Shown: positions 1 through 5,479 of the stretch, piece by piece | How positions within the stretch are numbered: the first letter of the stretch is position 1 | How the letters are laid out: each line of letters starts with the position of its first letter | Origin: Candidatus Geothermarchaeota archaeon | Lineage (GTDB): Archaea > Thermoproteota > Nitrososphaeria > Geothermarchaeales > JDFR-13 | Reading direction: 5' to 3' | NCBI GenBank assembly: GCA_015522055.1 | Contig: WAMZ01000056.1 | Location: forward strand, 1 to 6,798 | DNA length: 6,798 bases | Notes under the pieces: generated by a model | What the model was told of the DNA's origin: nothing | Databases searched by the model: none | What the model saw: the letters and a program-made list of their open reading frames with translations, nothing else | Made by a program: the position numbers and the translations under genes

Positions 1-85
1 GAACCCTTTCAGCCTCCAAAACCTTACCCACACGCATATCAAACTTCCAAAACTCCTTAACATCATATTTTTCTTCACTATGCAT
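1..85 (-). CDS. MetRS-beta/CsaA-type tRNA-binding domain protein, 5' end only
   Basis: Only the first 28 codons lie in the window; the gene runs off the left edge. The translation contains the stretch VKEFWKFDMRVGKVLEAERV, which matches the opening strand of the EMAP-II/Arc1p-like OB-fold tRNA-binding domain (pattern F-x-K-x-D-[LM]-R-V-G-K-[IV]). This domain occurs in CsaA, as the separate beta subunit of archaeal methionyl-tRNA synthetase, and at the C-terminus of MetRS. Because the match begins about nine residues from the start, a stand-alone small tRNA-binding protein is more likely than full-length MetRS. The ATG start is supported by GAGGT (minus strand, 94-98) eight bases upstream. The frame stays open a little further upstream with TTG/GTG codons before a TAG, so a slightly longer form is possible. 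A TATA-like box is listed separately. Assignment to the domain is fairly firm; the exact subfamily cannot be told from this fragment. Confidence 0.72.
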   Translation of the reverse strand, partial: MHSEEKYDVKEFWKFDMRVGKVLEAERV

Positions 86-128
86 TCTGAGATACCTCAC
101 CAATACCAAGCCGATCTAAGTTAATTTA

Positions 129-140
129 ATTTATATAAAA
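129..140 (-). promoter_or_regulatory. TATA-like box for the tRNA-binding protein gene
   Basis: On the minus strand this reads TTTTATATAAAT, a good archaeal TATA-box match. Its centre is about 50 nt from the ATG, which would give a leader of about 25 nt, long enough to hold the GAGGT Shine-Dalgarno site. Assigned by inspection only. Confidence 0.4.
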
Positions 141-156
141 CTGAAATAACGAACTA

Positions 157-166
157 TTTATAAATT
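157..166 (+). promoter_or_regulatory. TATA-like box for tRNA-Pro(UGG)
   Basis: The sequence TTTATAAATT lies 37 bases before the first tRNA nucleotide. With transcription starting about 25 nt downstream of the box, the precursor would carry a 5' leader of roughly 15 nt for RNase P to remove. It is near the divergent box of the neighbouring minus-strand gene, so the region looks like a bidirectional promoter. Confidence 0.4.
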
Positions 167-203
167 AATTTATTCGGGTGGCCAATGTTTAATAGAACCA
201 ATT

Positions 204-278
204 GGGCCCGTGGTGTAGCTTGGCTAGCATGCCAGCCTTGGGAGCTGGTGGTCCCCGGTTCAAATCCGGGCGGGCCCA
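204..278 (+). tRNA. tRNA-Pro (anticodon UGG)
   Basis: All four arms fold without gaps. The acceptor is GGGCCCG (204-210) with CGGGCCC (271-277) and discriminator A at 278. The D-stem is GTGT/GCAT, using two G-T pairs. The anticodon stem is CCAGC/GCTGG around the loop CTTGGGA, with anticodon TGG at 239-241 and G37, as expected for tRNA-Pro. The T-arm is CCCGG-TTCAAAT-CCGGG. There is no intron, and CCA is not encoded (the next bases are TTA), so the 3' end must be added by the CCA-adding enzyme. The gene differs from the tRNA-Pro at 3795 only at the wobble base. UGG should read CCA/CCG and possibly all CCN proline codons. Confidence 0.97.
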
Positions 279-280
279 TT

Positions 281-299
281 ATAATAAATAATTTATTAT
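281..299. repeat. AT-only inverted repeat after tRNA-Pro
   Basis: ATAATAAAT and ATTTATTAT are perfect 9-base arms separated by a single A. The element begins two bases after the discriminator base of tRNA-Pro(UGG), so it could help end transcription or be the 3' trailer. In such AT-rich spacer DNA, chance is also plausible. Confidence 0.35.
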
Positions 300-375
300 A
301 TGGCTTTTGGGTTTGACTCTTCATCATATTTGATCCTATAAAAAAGGTTAGATGGTGATAGGCTTTTTACCATGG

Positions 376-1347
376 CTAGAGTGTGTCCTCTGCTTCTATT
401 GATACTGAGCCTAGGCCGTCTAATATAGCATTTATCTTTAGTCTGTAGGTTCCGGGCTTTAGTTTCGCACCTTTTACTGTTATTGTGATGGTGTCTCCTT
501 TTCTCAGCATAAGTGGTGTAGAGGTGGATATCCGTGGTGAGTAGTAGGTTTTCCCGCCTTTATTTATGAGGATATTTTGTGGAGGTATTTTGGAGTTGTT
601 TATCATCATGGTTACTGGGGCTATCACATTAAACTCATCGAATGGATTCACTATATCAAATTCGAAACCATCCTCGATATTACGTAGACTTCCATTTACA
701 TACATTCTCTTAGCCATTTCCTCTATCAGGGCCGTAAAACCGGGAGAGATGGATGGAGAGACGACTACAGGTTTAGCGGGTTTAATCGGCTCTATAGGTT
801 CTAGATTAATTGTGGCTGGTGTGGGTTCCTCCTCTAATGTAGGTTCCTCAACCTCTTCCTCCAAAGCACCAGCAACCTCCTCACCCCGCACCTTAACAAA
901 GTCTATGACTACACGCATCTCCTTTCCTACGTCTAAGTCATATGCAATCCACGTATCGTCATCGGGTAGGTTTAGAGTATTACCTATAGTCTCTATATAA
1001 CCATTGGGTACCGTCTCGCTCCACCTTTTAAATATCATTGCTATTTCGTAACCCTTGAAATCTCGCTTAATGGGTTCCAGCATAGGTCCCTCAATCCTTT
1101 GTGCTGTAGTTCTAGCCACACGCCAGAACAAACCTCTCACATTACCATACATTGCTGCCTCAGCGATATCTACCACGGCCCTCAAGAAGCCAAATCCACC
1201 CTTTTTCTTAGCTATGAAAGTAAGCTTATAGTTTCCTTCACCTCTACTCGGCTCTAACTGTTCATAGACTTCATAGGTATTCTTGTTGCCCTTCAACTTC
1301 TCGTAAGCAGCCTCGAGATCTTTAGAAAACTTCTCTTTAGTAACCAT
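376..1347 (-). CDS. Unrecognised two-domain protein with acidic/proline-rich linker
   Basis: I do not recognise a named family. The 323-residue product has an N-terminal region (about 1-158) with mixed helix and strand, including a glycine/aromatic stretch KKGGFGFLRAVVDIAEA near 49-65. A low-complexity acidic, proline-rich linker follows (about 161-200: EEEVEEPTLEEEPTP, then PIEPIKPAKP). The C-terminal domain (about 203-323) looks all-beta, with GSLRNIEDGFEFDIVNP at 219-235 and a ligand-like segment LRKGDTITITVKGAKLKPGTY at 281-301, shown by position only as a strand-turn-strand pattern. There is no signal peptide or membrane segment, so it is probably cytoplasmic. The frame is open for 33 more codons upstream, but I chose the ATG at 1347. 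A TATA-like box centred near 1392 would start transcription inside the longer frame, and AAGGG lies eight bases before this ATG. It is divergent from the cupin gene. Function unknown. Confidence 0.82.
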   Translation of the reverse strand: MVTKEKFSKDLEAAYEKLKGNKNTYEVYEQLEPSRGEGNYKLTFIAKKKGGFGFLRAVVDIAEAAMYGNVRGLFWRVARTTAQRIEGPMLEPIKRDFKGYEIAMIFKRWSETVPNGYIETIGNTLNLPDDDTWIAYDLDVGKEMRVVIDFVKVRGEEVAGALEEEVEEPTLEEEPTPATINLEPIEPIKPAKPVVVSPSISPGFTALIEEMAKRMYVNGSLRNIEDGFEFDIVNPFDEFNVIAPVTMMINNSKIPPQNILINKGGKTYYSPRISTSTPLMLRKGDTITITVKGAKLKPGTYRLKINAILDGLGSVSIEAEDTL

Positions 1348-1386
1348 ATTTATAACCCTTAAAAATAATTTTAGACATAGTTCACA

Positions 1387-1396
1387 GATATAAAAA
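1387..1396 (-). promoter_or_regulatory. TATA-like box for the two-domain protein gene
   Basis: On the minus strand this reads TTTTTATATC. A start of transcription about 25 nt downstream (near 1367) leaves a leader of about 20 nt before the ATG at 1347. This argues against the longer reading frame that begins at 1446. Inferred by eye. Confidence 0.42.
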
Positions 1397-1486
1397 TGGT
1401 TAGGTTCACTTGGGTTGATGAAGTAGGAGGCCGGGGCCAAACTCAAAATTATAGTGTAGCATTTATATTATTTTAGGTGATTAGCT

Positions 1487-1834
1487 ATGCAGTATTTCCA
1501 TAGAGGAGACTTCAAGTTAGAGGGGGCTGTAGAGCTCTTTAGTGGGGTGTGGGCTAAAGATATCTATATAGATGATAAGGCTATGGTTCTATATGTGTAT
1601 CTAACCAATGATGTACCTATGCACAGCCACCCTAATCTTCAGATGGGTTTTGTATTGATGGGCGAGGCTGAGTTCACCATCGGGGATGTGACTGAGAAGC
1701 TGGGCCCTGGCACCTATTATGTTATGCCGAGTGGAGTGAAGCATGGTGTTAAGCTTCTAGGTAGCGAGTTACTAGTAATCGATATATTTATTCCACCTAG
1801 AGAGGACTATATAAGCAAATTTAGTGGAAAGTAA
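1487..1834 (+). CDS. Small single-domain cupin (Cupin_2) protein
   Basis: The 115-residue protein is one cupin beta-barrel. Motif 1 is seen as PMHSHPNLQMGFVLMGEAEF, giving metal ligands His46 and His48. The usual glutamate is replaced by Gln52, a common variant. Motif 2 is GPGTYYVMPSGVKHGV, giving the last ligand His86. Such proteins bind a divalent metal in the cytoplasm and act as sugar isomerases, dioxygenases or sensors; the substrate cannot be read from sequence. The length is typical of stand-alone archaeal cupins. The ATG is supported by AGGTGAT (1475-1481) five bases upstream, an almost complete anti-16S match. TATA-like stretches lie at about 1445-1454 and 1462-1469; the first better fits a leader that contains the Shine-Dalgarno site. 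The gene ends 18 nt before the phosphoesterase gene, so the two are probably cotranscribed. Confidence 0.88.
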   Translation: MQYFHRGDFKLEGAVELFSGVWAKDIYIDDKAMVLYVYLTNDVPMHSHPNLQMGFVLMGEAEFTIGDVTEKLGPGTYYVMPSGVKHGVKLLGSELLVIDIFIPPREDYISKFSGK

Positions 1835-1852
1835 TAGGTAAGGGATATATCC

Positions 1853-2644
1853 TTGAGGCGAAGAACATTTATAAAGTATTCGGCGGGGGCCACCTTGGCA
1901 TCTATAGCTACTGCATTCTCATATTCATATTTCATTGAGAACCATAGCTTTTCAGTTACCAAGGTAAGATTTGATTGGGGTATAGGTAGGAGAATTGTGT
2001 TTATAAGCGATACCCATATTGATTCATCTGTATATGATGTAACTAGCCTTGTTGAATCTATAGATAGGCTAAGGCCTGATATGATATTACACGGTGGAGA
2101 CCATGTGTCAAATGGTGATGGTATAGATGGCGCGTTAGATCTGCTAGATAATTTATCCAGAATAGCCGAGGTATATACAGTATGGGGAAATCATGATATA
2201 TGGAGCGGATTGATGGATAAATCAATAATTGATAGAGTTAGAAGCATTGAAAATGTATATCTACTCATAAATCAATCCATTTACTGCGATGGATTCTGGA
2301 TATGCGGCGTCAACGATCCATATACATATATGGATAATATAGACAAGACTTTGGAGAATGTAGATTCAGATGAAATTAAAATATTGTTGGCACATTCTCC
2401 CCAAATAATCGATGAAGCAAGATATAAGGTGGATTTGATCTTAGCAGGACACACCCACGGAGGACAGGTTAATATACCAGGTATAGGGGCCTTATGGCTA
2501 CCTCTACCAAGAAAATACTACAAGTATGTTCAGGGGCTATTTAAAGAGGAGGGGGTGGCGATGTATGTGACTAGGGGGATCGGCACCGTATTTCTCCCTA
2601 TAAGGTTTAACTGTTCCCCCGAACTGGTTATTATAGAGATTTGA
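1853..2644 (+). CDS. Calcineurin-like metallophosphoesterase with Tat signal (YkuE/YaeI-like)
   Basis: This 263-residue protein carries the metallophosphoesterase motifs in order: ISDTH (Asp53, His55), GGDH (Asp83), GNHD (Asn113, His114), AHSP (His181) and GHTHGG (His200, His202). All the expected ligands of a two-metal centre are present. The N-terminus RRRTFIKYSAGATLASIATA is a twin-arginine signal or anchor (RR-x-F-x-K followed by a hydrophobic stretch). The enzyme is therefore probably exported folded across the membrane by the Tat system, with its metals already loaded. The closest general types are bacterial YkuE and YaeI, whose substrates include phospholipid-like molecules; here the substrate is unknown. 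The start is TTG, chosen because it begins the Tat motif directly and AGGGAT lies just upstream (1841-1846). The gene probably shares a transcript with the cupin gene and is convergent with the protease gene, with only 15 nt between stop codons. Confidence 0.92.
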   Translation: MRRRTFIKYSAGATLASIATAFSYSYFIENHSFSVTKVRFDWGIGRRIVFISDTHIDSSVYDVTSLVESIDRLRPDMILHGGDHVSNGDGIDGALDLLDNLSRIAEVYTVWGNHDIWSGLMDKSIIDRVRSIENVYLLINQSIYCDGFWICGVNDPYTYMDNIDKTLENVDSDEIKILLAHSPQIIDEARYKVDLILAGHTHGGQVNIPGIGALWLPLPRKYYKYVQGLFKEEGVAMYVTRGIGTVFLPIRFNCSPELVIIEI

Positions 2645-2659
2645 TTACATATAAACCCG

Positions 2660-3565
2660 CTATATGGTATGCACACCCCTCCTTTCAGGCGTAGTCGGCT
2701 TCACGGGTAAAGGCAAATATTCTATGCCAGGCCTATGTTGATGGGCCTGAGGATATAGAGACATAAGGGTATATATCTCTGGCGGTATCTCAGTCTTAAC
2801 CTTGAGGCCGAGCCCCCTAATTATATCAGCTGTAATTGGATAATCGTGTGTCCATCTACCATCGGTAAGAACCTTAGCGACCTCTTCAGCCTTCTCAGGC
2901 GGTAACTTATCCTCCAAAACCTTCATTATTATATCTCTCATTTCATTAATCGCTTTTTCAGCTATATCGGCCAGGACCAGCATGTTATCCCCAGCCCTAT
3001 CGCCTTTCATCCTAGCAACTTTAATAATACTTGGGGCTGGCAGTGGTGGCTGATTGGGCCCCATACTTATTTGGGGGTCCAGTGGACCAAGTACAGCCGA
3101 CTCATCCATCCATATCTCGTCAGCCGCCAACGCAATTAAAGTACCACCTGACATAGCGTAATGAGGGATAATTGCAACCTTTTTCGCTGGATGATTCTTG
3201 AGTGCCATAGCTATTTGTGCCGCAGCCAGTACTAGGCCACCAGGGGTATGTAATATTAGGGCTATTGGGACATCTTTGGGAGTATTCCTGATGGCCCTTA
3301 AAACCTCCTCGGAATCCTCTATGTCGATATACCTATATACGGGGATCCCTAGGAAACCTATTCTCTCTTGCCGGTGAATCATTGTGATGAAGTGCATACC
3401 ATATTTCTTTTCAAGCCTAGAAATTATCCTCATCCTAGCAGTTTTAAGACTATGGTGCTGAAGATATGTTATCAGCGGAAAAAGTATGAAGATGAACCAG
3501 AAAAGCCACCATACCAACGCCCCTATATCAATGCCCCCAACTTGGGAAGCTAACTCCAGGCCCAT
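2660..3565 (-). CDS. Membrane-anchored SDH-family Clp-fold serine protease
   Basis: The protein belongs to the serine dehydrogenase proteinase (SDH, ClpP/crotonase-fold) family, related to SppA and ClpP. Visible signatures, numbered on a 307-residue form from the upstream ATG at 3583, are a membrane segment at about 21-41, ALILHTPGG at 108-116 (oxyanion-hole strand), HYAMSGGTLIALAADEIWMD at 141-160 with the likely nucleophile Ser145, and the conserved VLGPLDPQ at 164-171. The single N-terminal membrane helix should anchor the protease domain to the membrane; related proteins act in membrane protein quality control. I chose the second ATG (3565, giving 301 residues), because AGGGGGT lies six bases before it, whereas the ATG at 3583 has no such site. 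The basic, proline-rich C-terminal tail is short. No stomatin or NfeD-like partner gene is next to it. The neighbouring phosphoesterase gene converges on it. Confidence 0.92.
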   Translation of the reverse strand: MGLELASQVGGIDIGALVWWLFWFIFILFPLITYLQHHSLKTARMRIISRLEKKYGMHFITMIHRQERIGFLGIPVYRYIDIEDSEEVLRAIRNTPKDVPIALILHTPGGLVLAAAQIAMALKNHPAKKVAIIPHYAMSGGTLIALAADEIWMDESAVLGPLDPQISMGPNQPPLPAPSIIKVARMKGDRAGDNMLVLADIAEKAINEMRDIIMKVLEDKLPPEKAEEVAKVLTDGRWTHDYPITADIIRGLGLKVKTEIPPEIYTLMSLYPQAHQHRPGIEYLPLPVKPTTPERRGVHTI

Positions 3566-3571
3566 ATATGA

Positions 3572-3578
3572 ACCCCCT
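3572..3578 (-). promoter_or_regulatory. Shine-Dalgarno site that sets the SDH protease start
   Basis: The minus strand reads AGGGGGT, six bases before the ATG at 3565. The same bases lie inside the coding frame if translation began at the ATG at 3583, so this site favours the shorter protein. Confidence 0.55.
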
Positions 3579-3610
3579 AACATAAAAATCCAAATTAGAT
3601 TAATGAAAAT

Positions 3611-3620
3611 TATTTTAATT
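3611..3620 (-). promoter_or_regulatory. TATA-like box for the SDH protease gene
   Basis: The minus strand reads AATTAAAATA. Transcription about 25 nt downstream would begin near 3588-3590, leaving a leader of about 25 nt before the ATG at 3565 that contains the AGGGGGT site. Weak consensus in AT-rich DNA. Confidence 0.3.
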
Positions 3621-3794
3621 CAATGCCTAGAGATAATGGTTGGTAAAAAGGCCCTCAACCTATAAATAGGAATATACAACAGTACTAGAAGACCAGTAAT
3701 GTAACATAGATTTAACTAAAATAGTTTTTATAATTGGGATACTGAAATAATAAAATACATAATCAATATGAATAGTATAGTCCATGAATGATGC

Positions 3795-3872
3795 GGGCCC
3801 GTGGTGTAGCTTGGCTAGCATGCCAGCCTCGGGAGCTGGTGGTCCCCGGTTCAAATCCGGGCGGGCCCACCA
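3795..3872 (+). tRNA. tRNA-Pro (anticodon CGG), CCA encoded
   Basis: The fold is the same as that of the tRNA-Pro at 204: acceptor GGGCCCG/CGGGCCC, anticodon stem CCAGC/GCTGG and T-arm CCCGG-TTCAAAT-CCGGG. The anticodon loop is CTCGGGA, with CGG at 3830-3832. Of 75 structural bases, 74 equal those of the UGG gene; only position 34 differs. The discriminator A is at 3869 and is followed by an encoded CCA (3870-3872), unlike the UGG gene. There is no intron. A weak TATA-like run (AATAATAAAATA, about 3746-3757) sits at the right distance upstream. The gene converges on the CPBP protease gene, whose stop codon is 11 bases beyond. It should read CCG codons. Confidence 0.97.
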
Positions 3873-3883
3873 TTAACAAAGTT

Positions 3884-4477
3884 TTACCTGACTGGGAATA
3901 GCACTATGATAAATTCTAGCCATATTATGTGAGCCGTTATAGGTGCCACCAATCCATATAAGTCGGCTAGTATAGCCATGACTAGACCCACTATTAGGGA
4001 CGCTATTACGAGTATAGGGTTAGCCGTCACAATGTGAACTAACATATATAGTAGCGATGACGCTAGCCACGACTTGTCTTGAATTAGCTTCGATAATAAT
4101 CCTTGGAGGCCTCCCCTCCAGTATAGTTCTTCCATGAGGCCTATCCACACCAACGCTAGGGATAGGATTGCTTTATCTCCTAAGTTCCTAATTAGTACAT
4201 ATACATTGTCTATGTATATGCCCAGTCCAAGATATTCTGAAGCCACATCACCAGCTACGAATATTAAGTATAGAATAAAAGCCCCTAGGAAACCATATGA
4301 GAATGCTTTGTGGTTCATCTTCAATATGATGAACTCTTTGCATAGTAGAAATGTCGAGATTCCTAATATAGTCGTGGATATCAACATCGATATGATGAAA
4401 TACTGTTTAAGTATTAGGAATGAAATAGGCCAGAGTATAAATGGTATAATTATGTAAAAAATATGTATTATGCGCAT
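3884..4477 (-). CDS. CPBP-family intramembrane metalloprotease (CAAX protease/Abi family)
   Basis: This 197-residue, very hydrophobic protein has about six membrane segments. It carries the CPBP (PF02517-type) motifs: motif 1 EELYWRGGLQGLL with Glu116, Glu117 and Arg121; motif 2 LVHIVTANP with His148; and a later HIIWLEFI with His183. The two glutamates and two histidines are the expected metal-site and catalytic residues inside the membrane, so the enzyme is probably active. The family includes eukaryotic Rce1, which cleaves prenylated CAAX proteins, and bacterial immunity or bacteriocin-processing proteins; the archaeal substrates are not known. The ATG lies nine bases after the stop of the UbiA gene, so it is probably translated from the same transcript. 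The Shine-Dalgarno site is weak (TTAGGC). The prenyltransferase neighbour invites a link to prenylated substrates, but that is speculation. Confidence 0.88.
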   Translation of the reverse strand: MRIIHIFYIIIPFILWPISFLILKQYFIISMLISTTILGISTFLLCKEFIILKMNHKAFSYGFLGAFILYLIFVAGDVASEYLGLGIYIDNVYVLIRNLGDKAILSLALVWIGLMEELYWRGGLQGLLSKLIQDKSWLASSLLYMLVHIVTANPILVIASLIVGLVMAILADLYGLVAPITAHIIWLEFIIVLFPVR

Positions 4478-4486
4478 CTTGCCTAA

Positions 4487-5377
4487 CTATAGTAGTGTGG
4501 ATATTATGATGCCCAGTATATACATTATGCCGAAATTGGTTGTTAGCTGGGCTGTTTGTGGATCTGCCGTCTCGGGTATCTCCTTTTTAAAGGACTTTAC
4601 TAATTTCAGAGCCAGAGGAGCTGTGGCAAATACAAGTAACACTGGATAACTCAGTAAACCACTGACGACGAATACGGCTGTAAGTATATATGGAGTGGCA
4701 ATCATTGATGTGAAAAGTGTCAGAGATTTAGTTGGGCCAAGCATTATTGCAATTGTTTTTACATTGACACTAGCATCATAATCAGCGTCTCTCATATTAT
4801 TCGCCAATAAAACCGCTGCTACTAGTATTGCGAAAGGTATGGACACTATTGTGGGTATTAGTTCCAATTTACTTGTCTGGACATAGTATGAGCCGACCAC
4901 CATGATCGGCCCCCAGCTTAGTAGAACGAAGACCTCTCCCAAGGCCCTATATTTATATGATAATGGAGGAGATGTGTAAGCTACGGCTATGAATATCCCT
5001 ATCACGCCAAGAATGAATGCATACGGGCCGGCCACTATGGAGAGATAGGATGCGATAGCCAATCCCACAGCCATAAAAACCAGCGACATCTTTAGTAACG
5101 CATTTTCGCTTAACATGCCAGTTATAACGGGGTGTGGCCTATAGATAGTGGTAGGGGCGCCTGGTCTATCAACACCAAATTTTGTATCGAAGTAATCATT
5201 TATGATATTGGCCGCCGCATGTATTGATAAAGAGCCGACTAGGGTCAGTAAATATAGTAGGGGATTTATAATACCGTCAAGGGCTAGTGAGAGGGCTACA
5301 CCTATAGTTACGGATATGACTGTCATTGGAAAACTCCAAGGACGCGTGGAAATAATAATATCCCTTAACCTAGCCAT
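4487..5377 (-). CDS. UbiA-superfamily prenyltransferase, MenA-like
   Basis: The protein is an integral membrane enzyme of 296 residues with eight or nine hydrophobic segments. It joins a polyprenyl diphosphate to an aromatic or other acceptor. The first aspartate-rich motif is NIINDYFDTKFGVD (Asn60, Asp61, Asp64, Asp70) and the second is NNMRDADYD (Asn194, Asp197, Asp201); both bind magnesium and diphosphate. The opening TRPWSFPMTV, the YTSPPLSYKYRALGE segment (134-148) and the KTIAIMLG block after the second motif resemble MenA (dihydroxynaphthoate prenyltransferase) more than the archaeal lipid enzyme DGGGP synthase. A role in making a membrane quinone is therefore the best guess; the acceptor is not proven. 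The ATG is supported by GGTGAT (5385-5390, minus strand) seven bases upstream. The CPBP gene follows at 9 nt. The oxidoreductase gene is 102 nt upstream, so a separate promoter is possible (TATA-like AT-rich stretch around 5441-5453). Confidence 0.9.
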   Translation of the reverse strand: MARLRDIIISTRPWSFPMTVISVTIGVALSLALDGIINPLLYLLTLVGSLSIHAAANIINDYFDTKFGVDRPGAPTTIYRPHPVITGMLSENALLKMSLVFMAVGLAIASYLSIVAGPYAFILGVIGIFIAVAYTSPPLSYKYRALGEVFVLLSWGPIMVVGSYYVQTSKLELIPTIVSIPFAILVAAVLLANNMRDADYDASVNVKTIAIMLGPTKSLTLFTSMIATPYILTAVFVVSGLLSYPVLLVFATAPLALKLVKSFKKEIPETADPQTAQLTTNFGIMYILGIIISTLL

Positions 5378-5479
5378 GTATCACATCACCACAATACGTT
5401 AAGTTATTAGAAACTAGATGGCAATCCAATAGATTAACGAAAAATATTTATTGTAAATATCTAGCTGATGGTTACGGCT

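Noticed and set aside
566..1000. Plus-strand 144-residue open frame
   Set aside because: It lies wholly antisense to the two-domain protein gene, is rich in serine and threonine as expected of a shadow frame, and shows no family motif.
1415..1421. Box C-like TTGATGA, considered as part of a C/D guide RNA
   Set aside because: No box D (CTGA) or internal C'/D' boxes occur at a suitable distance downstream.
1348..1446. N-terminal extension of the two-domain protein to an ATG at 1446
   Set aside because: The added residues look like translated spacer, a TATA-like box lies within the extension at 1387-1396, and a better-placed start exists at 1347.
3660..3854. Minus-strand 64-residue open frame over tRNA-Pro(CGG)
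   Set aside because: It is antisense to the tRNA and spans its whole 5' half; its first residues come from the complement of the tRNA. There is no motif and no plausible ribosome site.
204..3872. Integrated element bounded by tRNA attachment sites
   Set aside because: Both boundaries are complete tRNA genes rather than a gene and a short 3' fragment, and no integrase, replication or virus-like gene lies between them.
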